64,000 bases of DNA from positions 603,226-667,225 of the forward strand of contig CAWETL010000004.1 in the NCBI GenBank assembly GCA_963812085.1, written 5' to 3'. Below, in pieces: positions 9,532 to 18,833 of the stretch (position 1 is the stretch's first letter; each line of letters starts with the position of its first letter). This DNA comes from SPDF01 sp963812085 (GTDB lineage: Bacteria; Gemmatimonadota; Gemmatimonadetes; Gemmatimonadales; GWC2-71-9). Both the position numbers and the translations under genes were made by a program. The notes under the pieces are model-generated. The model saw only the letters and a list, made by a program, of their open reading frames with translations. It ran no database searches and was not told where the DNA came from.

Positions 9532-10662
9532 ATGAGAATGCTATTCGTCTGTTACTCAAAATCAAACACTACAGAAAGTTCCGCCTACAATCGTCGCGTA
9601 CTCCAACTCGAAGCGCATTGCAGAAAACTTGGAGCCAACACAAGCGTTCTCTTTCTTGGGGACTTGTTCTTTTCATCCCCAGTCTTGATCCAACCCCTGA
9701 ATCTTCCCTTTATTCTTCGTTACTTAAAGGGCTTTGACGTAATAAGCGCAGAGGGACACGGCCCCGCCTACTTTTTTGCCTTAGCGAGACTAGTAATTGG
9801 AAAAACCCCTTTGGTGGTTTACGATGTGCATAGTGACGCTCTCACGGAGAGTCTTCTGGCGAAAAAAGGGCGATTCGATTTTCGCGGTTTTTATAGTAGT
9901 TTCCAAATGCGTTTAACAGAATATATAGCATCAAAAGCTAACCACTATTTCATCGTTGCATGGCCTGATCTCAAGAAACGACTTCTCAAGCGAAATCGTC
10001 GAATTCGAACTGAAGATGTCGAGATCATTCTGAATGGCGTAGACTTGAATCTGTTTAAACCTCAAATCGACGCAACAAATATCATCAGGACCAACGTCTT
10101 CACAGTCACCTATGCTGGGTCATTCGTTAGTTATGAAGGCACCGATCCTTTGATTCGAGCAGCAGAAATGTTAGGCAATGAATCAATTTATTTCAAACTT
10201 ATCGGTTTTCGCGAAGACGAGTCAAGCATAAAAAGAGAAATTCAAAAAAGACTGGGAGAAAAAGCAACACTCCTTGATTGGCAACCACAAAACAAGCTTA
10301 TTAGTGAACTGCAAAAATCGGATATCTTGATTATTCCAGCTGACGCAAGTAGTCACGAGCAATCCCAAAATAGATTCGGGCTTATCCCAACCAAATTTGC
10401 AGAGTTTTTGGCCCTAGCAAAGCCAGTTATCGTAACAAGCCTTGATGATACGTCAAAAATAGTTGAGAAATTTGACTGTGGTTTTGTTTGTGAACCCAAC
10501 GCTGGGTCCATCGCGAAGGCTATTCTTAGAGCGAGAGACACGCCGCCTGAATCTCTTATTATAAAAGGTCGCAACGGAAGAAGGTTTGCTGAGGCAGAGC
10601 TTGACATAGACTTGATTTGTAAGAAGTACCTTCAGTTCCTTGATAGAATCAGGAAGGACTAG
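9532..10662 (+). CDS. GT4-like glycosyltransferase
   Basis: About 376 residues. The likely start is ATG 9532; ATG 9538 and TTG 9517 are alternatives. The N-terminus MLFVCYSKSNTTESSAYNRR, the middle VVYDVHSDALTESLLAKKGR and the C-terminal TVTYAGSFVSYEGTDPL, PTKFAEFLALAKPVIVTS indicate a GT-B enzyme. A TKFAEFLA element replaces the canonical EALA helix, as in archaeal GT4 relatives. It is the last of six consecutive glycosyltransferases. Confidence 0.82.
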   Translation: MRMLFVCYSKSNTTESSAYNRRVLQLEAHCRKLGANTSVLFLGDLFFSSPVLIQPLNLPFILRYLKGFDVISAEGHGPAYFFALARLVIGKTPLVVYDVHSDALTESLLAKKGRFDFRGFYSSFQMRLTEYIASKANHYFIVAWPDLKKRLLKRNRRIRTEDVEIILNGVDLNLFKPQIDATNIIRTNVFTVTYAGSFVSYEGTDPLIRAAEMLGNESIYFKLIGFREDESSIKREIQKRLGEKATLLDWQPQNKLISELQKSDILIIPADASSHEQSQNRFGLIPTKFAEFLALAKPVIVTSLDDTSKIVEKFDCGFVCEPNAGSIAKAILRARDTPPESLIIKGRNGRRFAEAELDIDLICKKYLQFLDRIRKD

Positions 10663-10783
10663 AATTCCAAAATAACACCGCACGCTAAATTAACGATGTC
10701 ATCTTTTTCAATTAATTGTAATGAGAACAAGCTGGTTAGCAGATAAGGGTCACTGTTGAAGTGAACAACTTGAGGATGAAAAC

Positions 10784-11659
10784 ATGAGCTCTAAAGAAAC
10801 AATATCGATTGTTAAAATACGAACCGAGTCCGAAATTTATGATGGTGTACGTTCCGGGTTAAAGCTAATTGGAAATCCACTGTTTCACCGGGATGATGTT
10901 ATTGCCATAAAACCCAACTTGTGTTGCATTAAAGGTCCTGAGACTGGAGCGACTACGGATTTAAGGGTCGTTGAGGCGATAATACGGCACTTACAGGATG
11001 AATTTTGTGTTTCGGACATTTCTGTTGTGGAATCTGATGGAACTCAAGTGCTTGCTGATATGGCTTTCAAATTGCTGGGATATGAAGATCTGTGTAAGCG
11101 GCTAAATGTAAAGCTAGTTAACTTGTCTAAAGATCAATTTTCGTATAAAACATATGAGAAAAACACCTTCCTGAAAAGAGTCAAGGTCCCTGCAACACTA
11201 GAACGAGCTAACTGGCTTATTTCAGTGCCAAAGATAAAGATTCACACAATGTGTTCACTCGGAGGAACCATGAAAAACCAGTTTGGTTGTAACCCCGTTC
11301 CTAGGAAATCAATCTACCATGGGCATTTGAACGATTGCATAATTGATCTAACAACAGCTTTCAAGCCTCAACTGATTATAGTCGATGGGCTAGTTGGAAT
11401 GCAGGGCAGGGGCCCTGTCAGTGGAGTTCCAGTTAAGATGAATATTCTTATTTTTGGGAGAGACGTCGTTGCGGTGGATCATTTGTTAGGTCGATTAGTT
11501 GGCATAAACCCCAATAAAGTTAAGTACCTTGTTAATGCCAAAAAAAGAGGATTGGGAACAACCAATTACCAAGTCATAGGAGCAAGCGTAAATGAGATTG
11601 AAAAACGATTTTCTCTTCCGCCGAAAAAGGGCAATCTGTATGGGCTATTCTCTCTGTAA
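10784..11659 (+). CDS. DUF362 domain protein
   Basis: 291 residues, with a GAGGATG ribosome binding site before the ATG. DUF362 features seen are VIAIKPNLCCIKGPETGATT, VVESDGTQVLADMA, PKIKIHTMCSLGGTMKNQFG and IIVDGLVGMQGRGPVSG. The family has no settled biochemical role; some members carry ferredoxin domains, but this one has none. It is only 17 nt from the Gfo/Idh/MocA gene downstream, so the two are probably co-transcribed. A second, membrane-anchored DUF362 protein lies at 35.0-36.9 kb. Confidence 0.85.
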   Translation: MSSKETISIVKIRTESEIYDGVRSGLKLIGNPLFHRDDVIAIKPNLCCIKGPETGATTDLRVVEAIIRHLQDEFCVSDISVVESDGTQVLADMAFKLLGYEDLCKRLNVKLVNLSKDQFSYKTYEKNTFLKRVKVPATLERANWLISVPKIKIHTMCSLGGTMKNQFGCNPVPRKSIYHGHLNDCIIDLTTAFKPQLIIVDGLVGMQGRGPVSGVPVKMNILIFGRDVVAVDHLLGRLVGINPNKVKYLVNAKKRGLGTTNYQVIGASVNEIEKRFSLPPKKGNLYGLFSL

Positions 11660-11676
11660 ACCTAGGAATTGAGAAA

Positions 11677-12762
11677 ATGTCAAGCAGCAAAACTAAAGTT
11701 GCCGTAATCGGTGTTGGCGAAATAGGAACAAGAGCCCACGTTCCATCATATCTACGCAACGAAAATGTGGAATTGGTCGCTTTAGTAGATGCCGACAAGA
11801 AGAAGCTTGAAAAAGCCGCCAAGAAGTTTAAGATGAAGAACTGTTTTTCATCATTTGATGAATTAATTCAAAACCAAAATATCGATGCCGTCAGTGTTTG
11901 CACCCCGCCAAATACTCACGCTCAAATTGCAATGAACGCTCTCGCCAACAATGTTCACGTGCTCTGCGAAAAACCCCTGGCCATCAATATCGATGACGGC
12001 AAGAAAATGCTTGAGACAGCGCAGAAAAAAGAAAAACTCCTGATGGTTGGTTTCAACCTCCGTTTCCAACCCAATTATGAGCAGGCAGCTAGACAATCCA
12101 AAAATGGCTGTCTCGGTCACACATACCTCGTCGAGTTTAATCTTCAATCACCAAATCCATTGCTGGGATGGAGCAAATCTCCTTGGTTTTTTAGCAAAGA
12201 ATCAGGTGGAGGTGTTCTGCTGGACAAAGGACCACACGCGTTTGACATGATCAACTTCGTATTCGATGATTTTCCCTGCGCCGTTTCTGCATTTTCCTCA
12301 TCTTTCTTTCACTCCTCTGTCGAGGATTCATGCGTTTGTGTATTGGAGTATCCCACAAACAGAATCGGAATTGGAATTATGAGTTGGCTTCCATCCGCCG
12401 GCGTCGAGTTACTAAGTGTTCACGGGACCTCTCAAAACCTTTTCGCATCGCCAGAACTATTCTTTGCGACAAATGCAACTGATCTGCCAGAGGTCTCCCT
12501 GTTCCGAAAAGCCACCAAATTGCTCGTTAACATGAAAATCAAAAACATTCCACCCTTCAAGACAAGCGCGGTGGACACTTTCCAACTTGAAATAGACAGT
12601 TTTATACGACAGATACGAAGCGGCAAACACGACTATTCATCTGCTTTAAGCGGAGCAAACGTCTTAGCCGCATACAATGCCGCCAGACAATCCTTAGAAA
12701 CAGGAAAGAAAGTGAATTTTACTCCATTACGAGATTCTGAAAAAATGCAGTACCGGGATTAA
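11677..12762 (+). CDS. Gfo/Idh/MocA family NAD(P)-dependent oxidoreductase
   Basis: 361 residues. Rossmann motif VIGVGEIGTRAHVPSYL, then CTPPNTHAQIAMNAL and the family CEKPLA. The substrate-domain signature is SGGGVLLDKGPHAFDMINFV. This is a canonical sugar or sugar-nucleotide dehydrogenase, more typical than the one at 0.5 kb. Together they could supply oxidised or epimerised sugars to the glycosyltransferases. The gene follows the DUF362 gene by 17 nt. Confidence 0.88.
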   Translation: MSSSKTKVAVIGVGEIGTRAHVPSYLRNENVELVALVDADKKKLEKAAKKFKMKNCFSSFDELIQNQNIDAVSVCTPPNTHAQIAMNALANNVHVLCEKPLAINIDDGKKMLETAQKKEKLLMVGFNLRFQPNYEQAARQSKNGCLGHTYLVEFNLQSPNPLLGWSKSPWFFSKESGGGVLLDKGPHAFDMINFVFDDFPCAVSAFSSSFFHSSVEDSCVCVLEYPTNRIGIGIMSWLPSAGVELLSVHGTSQNLFASPELFFATNATDLPEVSLFRKATKLLVNMKIKNIPPFKTSAVDTFQLEIDSFIRQIRSGKHDYSSALSGANVLAAYNAARQSLETGKKVNFTPLRDSEKMQYRD

Positions 12763-12866
12763 GTGTTGGCTTCACGTGTGCAATCGCTTTTATTCTTCTT
12801 TTTTTACTTAAGAAGTCAGTAAAATCAGACCTATATGGTTGTTTGAAAACTAAAAAAGATGCTTGT

Positions 12867-13375
12867 TTATTTGTTCTTTGTTTGTTAGTTTATTTTGTCA
12901 GTATCTCGCCGCTGTAAGCGCTTAGAACTACGTTGGTTACTGAAGCTCCGTTGAGTTGATATGTGTTTCCCAGGTTAACGGTGTATGAGTTGCCTGTGGG
13001 GTTAAACAGCACTTTTCCACTTTGGTAGTCTCGCATGTAAACGCCTTGGCTTTGGTAGTACGCACCAGTTGGTGAGCCGAGGTTGATGTTGTCCATGATT
13101 GGGTAGTAGCCGTGGCTGCCGTCGAAACTGAACCAGTCGTTAAAGCTGAATACGGATTGTGGATTGTTATTCGATATGAGTGCGCCAGCTAAGCAATACT
13201 TTACTAGGTTGTTAATCTGAGAGGTTGTTCCCGAAGATGCGCCTGAAATGTACCAAGCGATTTTACCGTTGCTAGTGATGGTGCTGTAGTAGTCTATTTG
13301 GCTGATTGCGCCTGAAGAAGTGGAGTGGTCATCTGCGCTCTGCCATGTAGCGTGTGTGAAGCCTTCTATCATTAC
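12867..13375 (-). repeat. Inverted repeat, copy A (~509 bp)
   Basis: Reading the minus strand from 13375 to 12867 gives the same sequence as the plus strand from 22500 to 23008, with no difference found by eye. The match runs through the stop codon and about 23 bp of 3' flank, then ends sharply. Further blocks upstream, for example around the WVPWARFSDGS coding stretch, also match exactly and are separated by diverged blocks, a mosaic expected from gene conversion. Confidence 0.9.
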
Positions 13376-14173
13376 GCCGTCAACTTGAGCAACGTAGTCA
13401 TAATTGAAACTGTCGGTGTTTATGATTATGGTTTTATCTGGGAACGCCGCTTTGATTTGTGCCAGGAAGTTAACTGCGTTAGTGTGCCAACTGTTCAAGT
13501 CTGAGGCTTTGAATACTGGTGTGCTGCCGTCGCTAAATCTTGCCCAAGGAACCCAATCTGCATCTATTTGTCCTATCGTGTTGTCTATGAAGATGCCAGT
13601 AAGCGGATAAGTGTTCAAGTTGTTTGAGACGTATGTTATCCAATGTTGTCTGAATCCTGCGTTGCTGATATCCATCAAGAAGCCGCTGTCGGATGGGTTC
13701 CATATTCTGCCGCCTGTGACTGCGTCGTGAATAAACCAGTCTTCATGAGTGTTGCATTCAATCCAGTCTGGACTGCAATAGTCCGGAGTTGGGCTATATT
13801 CTACTTGAGCTAATCGCTGATAACCGAATGTGCGCATACCTGCGTCTTTGAATTGTTGATACGCTTGAGTTGGATAATTTTGCCATTGGTAGCTGCCAAG
13901 ACACATATCTTTAAAGTGTGCTGCTGCGAATGTCCAAGCTTGGGGATCTTGCCAGACCCCGTTCCAAGTCATGTATCCAGCTATGCCCGCCTTCTGGATC
14001 GACTGCATTCCAACCGAAGAGTAACCTATTGTTCCTGTGCTAAAAAAGGAAATATTTGCGGTGGCTAAACCTGACGTAGAGGGCAATGGTATTAGGGCGC
14101 AAACAGTTATGGCTATTACAAAAGCTGCAACCAAAGGGGTGTTGGATTTATTCATGCCTTTCACTTTTGTCAT
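12890..14173 (-). CDS. Secreted glycoside-hydrolase-like protein (GHL-type TIM barrel)
   Basis: About 427 residues from ATG 14173 (ATG 14155 is an alternative). A signal peptide follows: NKSNTPLVAAFVIAITVCAL. The mature part has GIAGYMTWNGVW, LGSYQWQNYP, EWFIHDAVTG-like text, TGIFIDNTIGQIDADW and VDGVMIEGFTHATWQ. The order of these blocks and the acidic F-I-D and I-E-G positions resemble the 'hypothetical glycosyl hydrolase' TIM barrels; this assignment is my inference. The protein is probably exported and may trim or remodel surface polysaccharide. Its C-terminal half is nearly identical to that of the larger protein at 20.3-23.0 kb. Confidence 0.65.
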   Translation of the reverse strand: MTKVKGMNKSNTPLVAAFVIAITVCALIPLPSTSGLATANISFFSTGTIGYSSVGMQSIQKAGIAGYMTWNGVWQDPQAWTFAAAHFKDMCLGSYQWQNYPTQAYQQFKDAGMRTFGYQRLAQVEYSPTPDYCSPDWIECNTHEDWFIHDAVTGGRIWNPSDSGFLMDISNAGFRQHWITYVSNNLNTYPLTGIFIDNTIGQIDADWVPWARFSDGSTPVFKASDLNSWHTNAVNFLAQIKAAFPDKTIIINTDSFNYDYVAQVDGVMIEGFTHATWQSADDHSTSSGAISQIDYYSTITSNGKIAWYISGASSGTTSQINNLVKYCLAGALISNNNPQSVFSFNDWFSFDGSHGYYPIMDNINLGSPTGAYYQSQGVYMRDYQSGKVLFNPTGNSYTVNLGNTYQLNGASVTNVVLSAYSGEILTK

Positions 14174-14270
14174 TCGACTGAGGGTCACACACCATAGATA
14201 TATAGTATCTTCATATATAAGATATATGGTTTGTGCGCAAATAGACTTACTGACTATGGAACGATGAATC
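14174..14270. promoter_or_regulatory. Divergent promoter region
   Basis: The 97-bp space between the minus-strand secreted protein and the plus-strand acetyltransferase is AT-rich, with TATATAGTATCTTCATATAT around 14200-14220. On the minus strand, TTATATATG lies roughly 30-40 nt before the start at 14173, consistent with an archaeal TATA box. The plus-strand gene starts at 14271, where no strong ribosome binding site is visible. Confidence 0.5.
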
Positions 14271-14906
14271 ATGAATATTGCAAAAATTATTATCAATATT
14301 ATATGGGAAAACGTAGTATCAAAGTTTATTAAGCGTAATTGCAACGTTCAGATTGGTGCATACGCATACGGAAATCCCAAAGTTGTAACTACACATAATG
14401 GCAAAGTGGTAATTGGCAAGTTTTGTTCAATAGCTGACGATGTTCTAATTGTTGGCGATAATCACTCTTATAGAAAAGTGGCAAATTTTCCCCTGTCTTG
14501 GTGGCTTGAAAATGTTAAAAAAATTCCCTTTCAAAAATCACAAGCTTCATTCGACCAGCGAAAAGAATTGCCCATTGTTATAGGTAACGATGTATGGATT
14601 GGTGCTGGTGCAATAATTCTTCCAGAAGTGAAAATTGGCAATGGGGCTATTGTAGGGGCTGGGGCAGTTGTCACACATGATGTTCCAGCATACGCAATAG
14701 TTGTTGGAGTTCCAGCGAGGATTTTGCGATATCAATTCACACAAAACCAAATCGATCAACTAGAAAAGATAGCTTGGTGGAATTGGAATGATGACAAAAT
14801 CGTTAAGAATATTAAAAATTTCTATTCCGATGTAGATGAGTTCATAAAGGAATTTGGGCCTCCGAAAATAGATCCAACCAAGAAAAAATGCTCTGACAAC
14901 AACTGA
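14271..14906 (+). CDS. CatB/Vat-like hexapeptide O-acetyltransferase
   Basis: 211 residues with left-handed beta-helix hexapeptide repeats: VVIGKFCSIADDVLIV, IVIGNDVWIGAGAIIL, VKIGNGAIVGAGAVVTHDVP. The catalytic-site histidine region VGDNHSYRKVANFPL and the C-terminal KIAWWNWNDDKI are typical of the CatB/Vat xenobiotic and streptogramin acetyltransferase group. In a glycan cluster it more likely O-acetylates a sugar residue with acetyl-CoA. It reads away from the secreted protein gene and precedes a large membrane protein by 34 nt. Confidence 0.9.
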   Translation: MNIAKIIINIIWENVVSKFIKRNCNVQIGAYAYGNPKVVTTHNGKVVIGKFCSIADDVLIVGDNHSYRKVANFPLSWWLENVKKIPFQKSQASFDQRKELPIVIGNDVWIGAGAIILPEVKIGNGAIVGAGAVVTHDVPAYAIVVGVPARILRYQFTQNQIDQLEKIAWWNWNDDKIVKNIKNFYSDVDEFIKEFGPPKIDPTKKKCSDNN

Positions 14907-14940
14907 CCGTATTGAGTATATTAATAATGAGTAGGTAAAC

Positions 14941-17091
14941 ATGAAAATTAGAGATTATGTTTTAGTAATTTCGCTAGTCCATTTTCTTCTTTACGCAGCA
15001 ATCGGATTCGACATTCCGATTATGAGGCAACTGCTGGTTTTTCTTTATTTGTCATTCATACCTGGTTTTGTTTTTCTCGGTGTTCTAAAGATTGGAAAAA
15101 CCAGTTTGCTAGATCTTGTCTTGTATTCCGTTGGTTTAAGCATTGCACTCGTAATGTTTATCGGCTTATTTGTCAATGAGGCAGCGTTTTTACTTGGTTT
15201 TTCGCAGCCATTGTCAACCACTCCGATTCTTCTGACAATGAGCGGTTTTACTTTGGTCTTTTTTGTTGTAGGATGTAGACGAGGAATTGCAGGCATTTTG
15301 GACTCTATAACATCTGCGAACCTGAGCGAAATTCCGGCAGTGCGGGCTATAGCTTTGTTGCTACTTCCCGTTATTGGAGTTGTCTCAGTAGTATTCGTTA
15401 AGGATGCAATTTTTCTTATCCCAATAGCAATCGCAGCATTGTTTGTTGTTTGTACTCTTTCTACCAAACTTATTCCCATGAAGCTTTATCCACTGCTTAT
15501 TTTTTCGATTTCGCTTTCCTTGACACTGATGACTACTCTAATGTCTAAACATATTATGGGGCAGGATTCTGTTCTCGAATATTATGTTTACAAAGTAACA
15601 GCAACTAATCAGTACTGGTTGCCAATTACGTCTGGGGATTTTGCCCAGAAAGCCTTCAGTTCAATGCTCAGTATCACAATACTTCCAACGATATTTTCCA
15701 ATTTGTTGAACTTAGACGGGGAATTGCTGTTTAAAATATTATATCCAATTGTTTTTTCTGTGGTACCTGTAGTATTGTATAGAATTCTTGCAAAAGAAGG
15801 TTGGAAGTTAACGGCTCTCTTGTCGTCGCTTTTTTTGGTTTCGAGCCCGTTGGTATTTTATGGAACTTATCCGATGAGTCTTAATCGACAGCTAATAGGG
15901 TCTGTCTTCCTTCTCTTATCAGTTTTTGTTTTGGTGGGAAAACAATTTTCAAGCAGAAACAATCAGATAATCCTATTAATCTTTGGCGCAGCAATAGCGG
16001 TGTCTCATTACACAATCTCGATTATATATTTGTCATTTCTTGTTCTGGTTTTTGTGTTCGTCAAAATCAAAAAGAAGCCTGAAAGTTTGGTAAGCTCTAC
16101 AATGCTTCTAATGCTCTTTGGGGTGACTTTCTTTTGGTACATCGTAGTCCAGACGGGAATTATTGATTCGCTTAGCGGGACAATCAGCAATATCCTATCT
16201 AGTTTCAACGCAGATCTCTTCGACGCCACGGCGAGACCAAACGTTCTTTTTACCACTCATCCGATCCAGACATTTGCAAGCGCAACAAATTGGATTTTGT
16301 ACATAGGTGTACATTTTTTCGCAATAATAGGAATTATCACCGCACTACTAAACAAACAGGACGGAAAGCTTGACTTTAAATATCGTATTATGCTTCTCTT
16401 TTGCTCAACGCTTCTTTTCTTGACAATTGCGGTTCCAAATTTTTCTGCCACGCTAAACTTCGAAAGATTTTACGAAATCGCTTTCCTGTTTTTGCCACCG
16501 TGTTTTGTTATTGGTGGAGTAACTGTTTTTCTAATATTTAGAAAAGTATTAGTCCGGACCATGGTTTTTCGCAAGGTTAGTGTCAAAAAAGTGAATGTAG
16601 CGATGCTGCTTATCGGTCTTATTATGAGTGCTTATTTTCTTTCACAATACGGATTTATTAATAAATTTGCTGGAGGGAGTCCCCAATCAATTACGCTCGA
16701 CTGGGATAGACTAAAAACATCAACTGACCCCCAAACTGCAATGAATTTCTACTTCAGTTTCACCCCAGAACAAGACGTCGCTAGTGCATCTTGGCTATCT
16801 AAATTCAAAACAAATAGCTCTGTGATATATTCAGATTTCGTGTCAGCGTCTCATCCACTTAAGGTCTTTGGTTTTATTCCAGAAGCCAATTTGATGATTT
16901 TGCATCTTTACGATACCACGCTGGAATCAAATTCTTATATCTACTTAAGAGATTATAATGTTATTAGCGGCTTCGTTATCCCATATCCAAATTTGGTGTT
17001 TAATACCTCGGAATTGTCCACGGATCTCAATAACTGCAATTGCGTGTATACAAATGGTGAAAGCATGGTGTATGCTTCTAAGGTAAAATGA
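14941..17091 (+). CDS. Large polytopic membrane protein, DUF2206-like
   Basis: 716 residues with many hydrophobic segments from the N-terminus to about residue 560, then a soluble tail of ~150 residues. The first extracytoplasmic loop region includes KHIMGQDSVLEYYVYKVT, with acidic residues just after a membrane segment, as in GT-C type enzymes. The overall plan resembles archaeal DUF2206 proteins, whose role in surface glycan assembly or transfer is suspected but unproven. It sits between two acyltransferase genes. The family name is my recollection of a similar architecture. Confidence 0.6.
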   Translation: MKIRDYVLVISLVHFLLYAAIGFDIPIMRQLLVFLYLSFIPGFVFLGVLKIGKTSLLDLVLYSVGLSIALVMFIGLFVNEAAFLLGFSQPLSTTPILLTMSGFTLVFFVVGCRRGIAGILDSITSANLSEIPAVRAIALLLLPVIGVVSVVFVKDAIFLIPIAIAALFVVCTLSTKLIPMKLYPLLIFSISLSLTLMTTLMSKHIMGQDSVLEYYVYKVTATNQYWLPITSGDFAQKAFSSMLSITILPTIFSNLLNLDGELLFKILYPIVFSVVPVVLYRILAKEGWKLTALLSSLFLVSSPLVFYGTYPMSLNRQLIGSVFLLLSVFVLVGKQFSSRNNQIILLIFGAAIAVSHYTISIIYLSFLVLVFVFVKIKKKPESLVSSTMLLMLFGVTFFWYIVVQTGIIDSLSGTISNILSSFNADLFDATARPNVLFTTHPIQTFASATNWILYIGVHFFAIIGIITALLNKQDGKLDFKYRIMLLFCSTLLFLTIAVPNFSATLNFERFYEIAFLFLPPCFVIGGVTVFLIFRKVLVRTMVFRKVSVKKVNVAMLLIGLIMSAYFLSQYGFINKFAGGSPQSITLDWDRLKTSTDPQTAMNFYFSFTPEQDVASASWLSKFKTNSSVIYSDFVSASHPLKVFGFIPEANLMILHLYDTTLESNSYIYLRDYNVISGFVIPYPNLVFNTSELSTDLNNCNCVYTNGESMVYASKVK

Positions 17092-17520
17092 ACAAAGTCC
17101 TTCTTGTCGCTTTTTCGCGATCGTAGCTTTCTCCATCACGAAAATGTCCAAGCAGCAAACCAATTCTTCAATGGTAATTAGAGTCGCGCGGTTACTTGAA
17201 TTTGAACCTCAGCAATATAACATGCCTCCTTAGGATAAAAATCGTAACGAAGTGTTCCTTACCAGTCAGTTTCCTGAAAAGCGGCGCGATTCAATTGGAA
17301 GAATTAATGCCACCACCCCCAGAGAAAATCGGAGGGCGCGAAAACGTTCTTTTATTACTCATTCTTCTCTGATTGTGCGCGCTCAAAAAGCAGCGCAAGT
17401 TCTATTCTTATGCACATTCAAACCGTAGTAAAAGGCGCTTATAACACGGCATGAGAGCCCACCCGCTTTCAACACTTCCCATATCCTCGCGATAGTTCAT
17501 TACAAGAAGGTTGGCTTTCT
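17092..17520. other. Intergenic region, no gene seen
   Basis: About 430 bp without a convincing coding frame on either strand. It is punctuated by stops and has no repeat or strong hairpin that I can see. It probably contained the true 5' end of the acyltransferase that follows, because that frame is open only back to a stop at 17452. Confidence 0.5.
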
Positions 17521-18606
17521 ATTCGGCAAAGAATAATTTCCTTTGATCTCTTAAGAGCAATAGCAATTGTGTCCGTTGTATTTGCTCATATGCATTATTT
17601 TATGCCTGGCAATAGTTTTTGGAATAGTACACAGAGCATTTTCATGTACGTGGGATTGGGAATCTTCACGTTTATAAGCGGATTACTAATAGATCTAACA
17701 TACTCTGGAAAAATTAAAAATTTCTCAGATATATTTGTTTTCTATAAGAAAAGGGCCACCAGAATACTGCCTCTAAATTGGATTTCTATAGTCCTTTACG
17801 TACTCCTCACGTTCACATTTGTTCCACTATTGATTCCAAATCTTGCTATATACTATCCTAAAGCGAATGTGAATTTTTCAGGGCTCCTAAGTCAGTCTGT
17901 AGGATCTCAATTATTGGTTCAGAACTCTGATTCTATTAACTGGTTTGTAGGTCTAATCGTGGTTTGTTATTTAGTTTATCCCTTAGTTATAAAATTTTCA
18001 AGGAATATTGTCCAGACAATTAGCCTGTCTTTCTTGTCTTTAATAGTACTTGTATTCCTTAGATTAACGTTCGGTTTAATCGACGATAGGCTTCTTATGT
18101 TTTTTATGATATTCGTAGGCGGGGTGCTGGTAAATCAGTTAGATCAAAGTTGGAACAATTACTCACATAAGAAAATGGCGCTTTTCTTGATCGTAAGCGT
18201 TGTTTCTAGCTTCATCTTTTATTGGAGAGGAGGAGTTAACTTTTACAATCGTCCGCTGCTTGACAATTCCTTCATTAATTTTGTTATTTACGAAATTATT
18301 TTACTGGACGCCGCAACAATTTCTGGTTGCATGTTTCTTCTATTATTGCTGAATAGAAATCGAATGCGCTCACTGCTTCAAAGGTTTGGTTCAATAATTA
18401 CTTTTGTTGCAGTGTCTTCATATTGTGTTTATTTATTTCATTTTCCATTCTTTACCATCGGAGCAGGTTTAATTGAATTTTTCAAATTGTCTTCGTTTAG
18501 TTTTGACATTTTGTTCTATTTCCTAATAATTCCACTAACTTTTTTCCTTTCCTATCATATACAGACAAAAGAGAAAGAGTTTTGGAAAAGACTGTCGGGC
18601 CATTAA
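17521..18606 (+). CDS. Acyltransferase 3 (OafA/YrhL-like) membrane protein, start unclear
   Basis: About 361 residues and roughly ten membrane segments. The family N-terminus is visible as ISFDLLRAIAIVSVVFAHMH, with the catalytic-type His after VVFAH. The first standard start codon, GTG 17569, lies inside this helix, so the protein must begin upstream. That frame has no ATG, GTG or TTG before the stop at 17452. An ATT at 17521 preceded by AAGAAGG is one candidate, and 5' damage is the other. These enzymes O-acylate sugars at the membrane, which fits the cluster. Confidence 0.7.
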   Translation: MRQRIISFDLLRAIAIVSVVFAHMHYFMPGNSFWNSTQSIFMYVGLGIFTFISGLLIDLTYSGKIKNFSDIFVFYKKRATRILPLNWISIVLYVLLTFTFVPLLIPNLAIYYPKANVNFSGLLSQSVGSQLLVQNSDSINWFVGLIVVCYLVYPLVIKFSRNIVQTISLSFLSLIVLVFLRLTFGLIDDRLLMFFMIFVGGVLVNQLDQSWNNYSHKKMALFLIVSVVSSFIFYWRGGVNFYNRPLLDNSFINFVIYEIILLDAATISGCMFLLLLLNRNRMRSLLQRFGSIITFVAVSSYCVYLFHFPFFTIGAGLIEFFKLSSFSFDILFYFLIIPLTFFLSYHIQTKEKEFWKRLSGH

Positions 18607-18833
18607 TCTCGCGTACATGGCTGTTAGGGCGCATGCTTGTTCCTAAAATGGTTAGGAGTGGTTAGAAGTTTGCTTTCCCCGTTCAGGGGGATGTCAAGGC
18701 ATGTACTTTGAATCCGAAACGTCCATCGCGTTTAAGAGCAAAAAGGCTACTTTTGACCATTTTTCACCAATTTAGGAACAGCCACGCGCGCCAAATGTAA
18801 TCATTTCACGAGAAGCGGTACCCGGAGAAAAGA

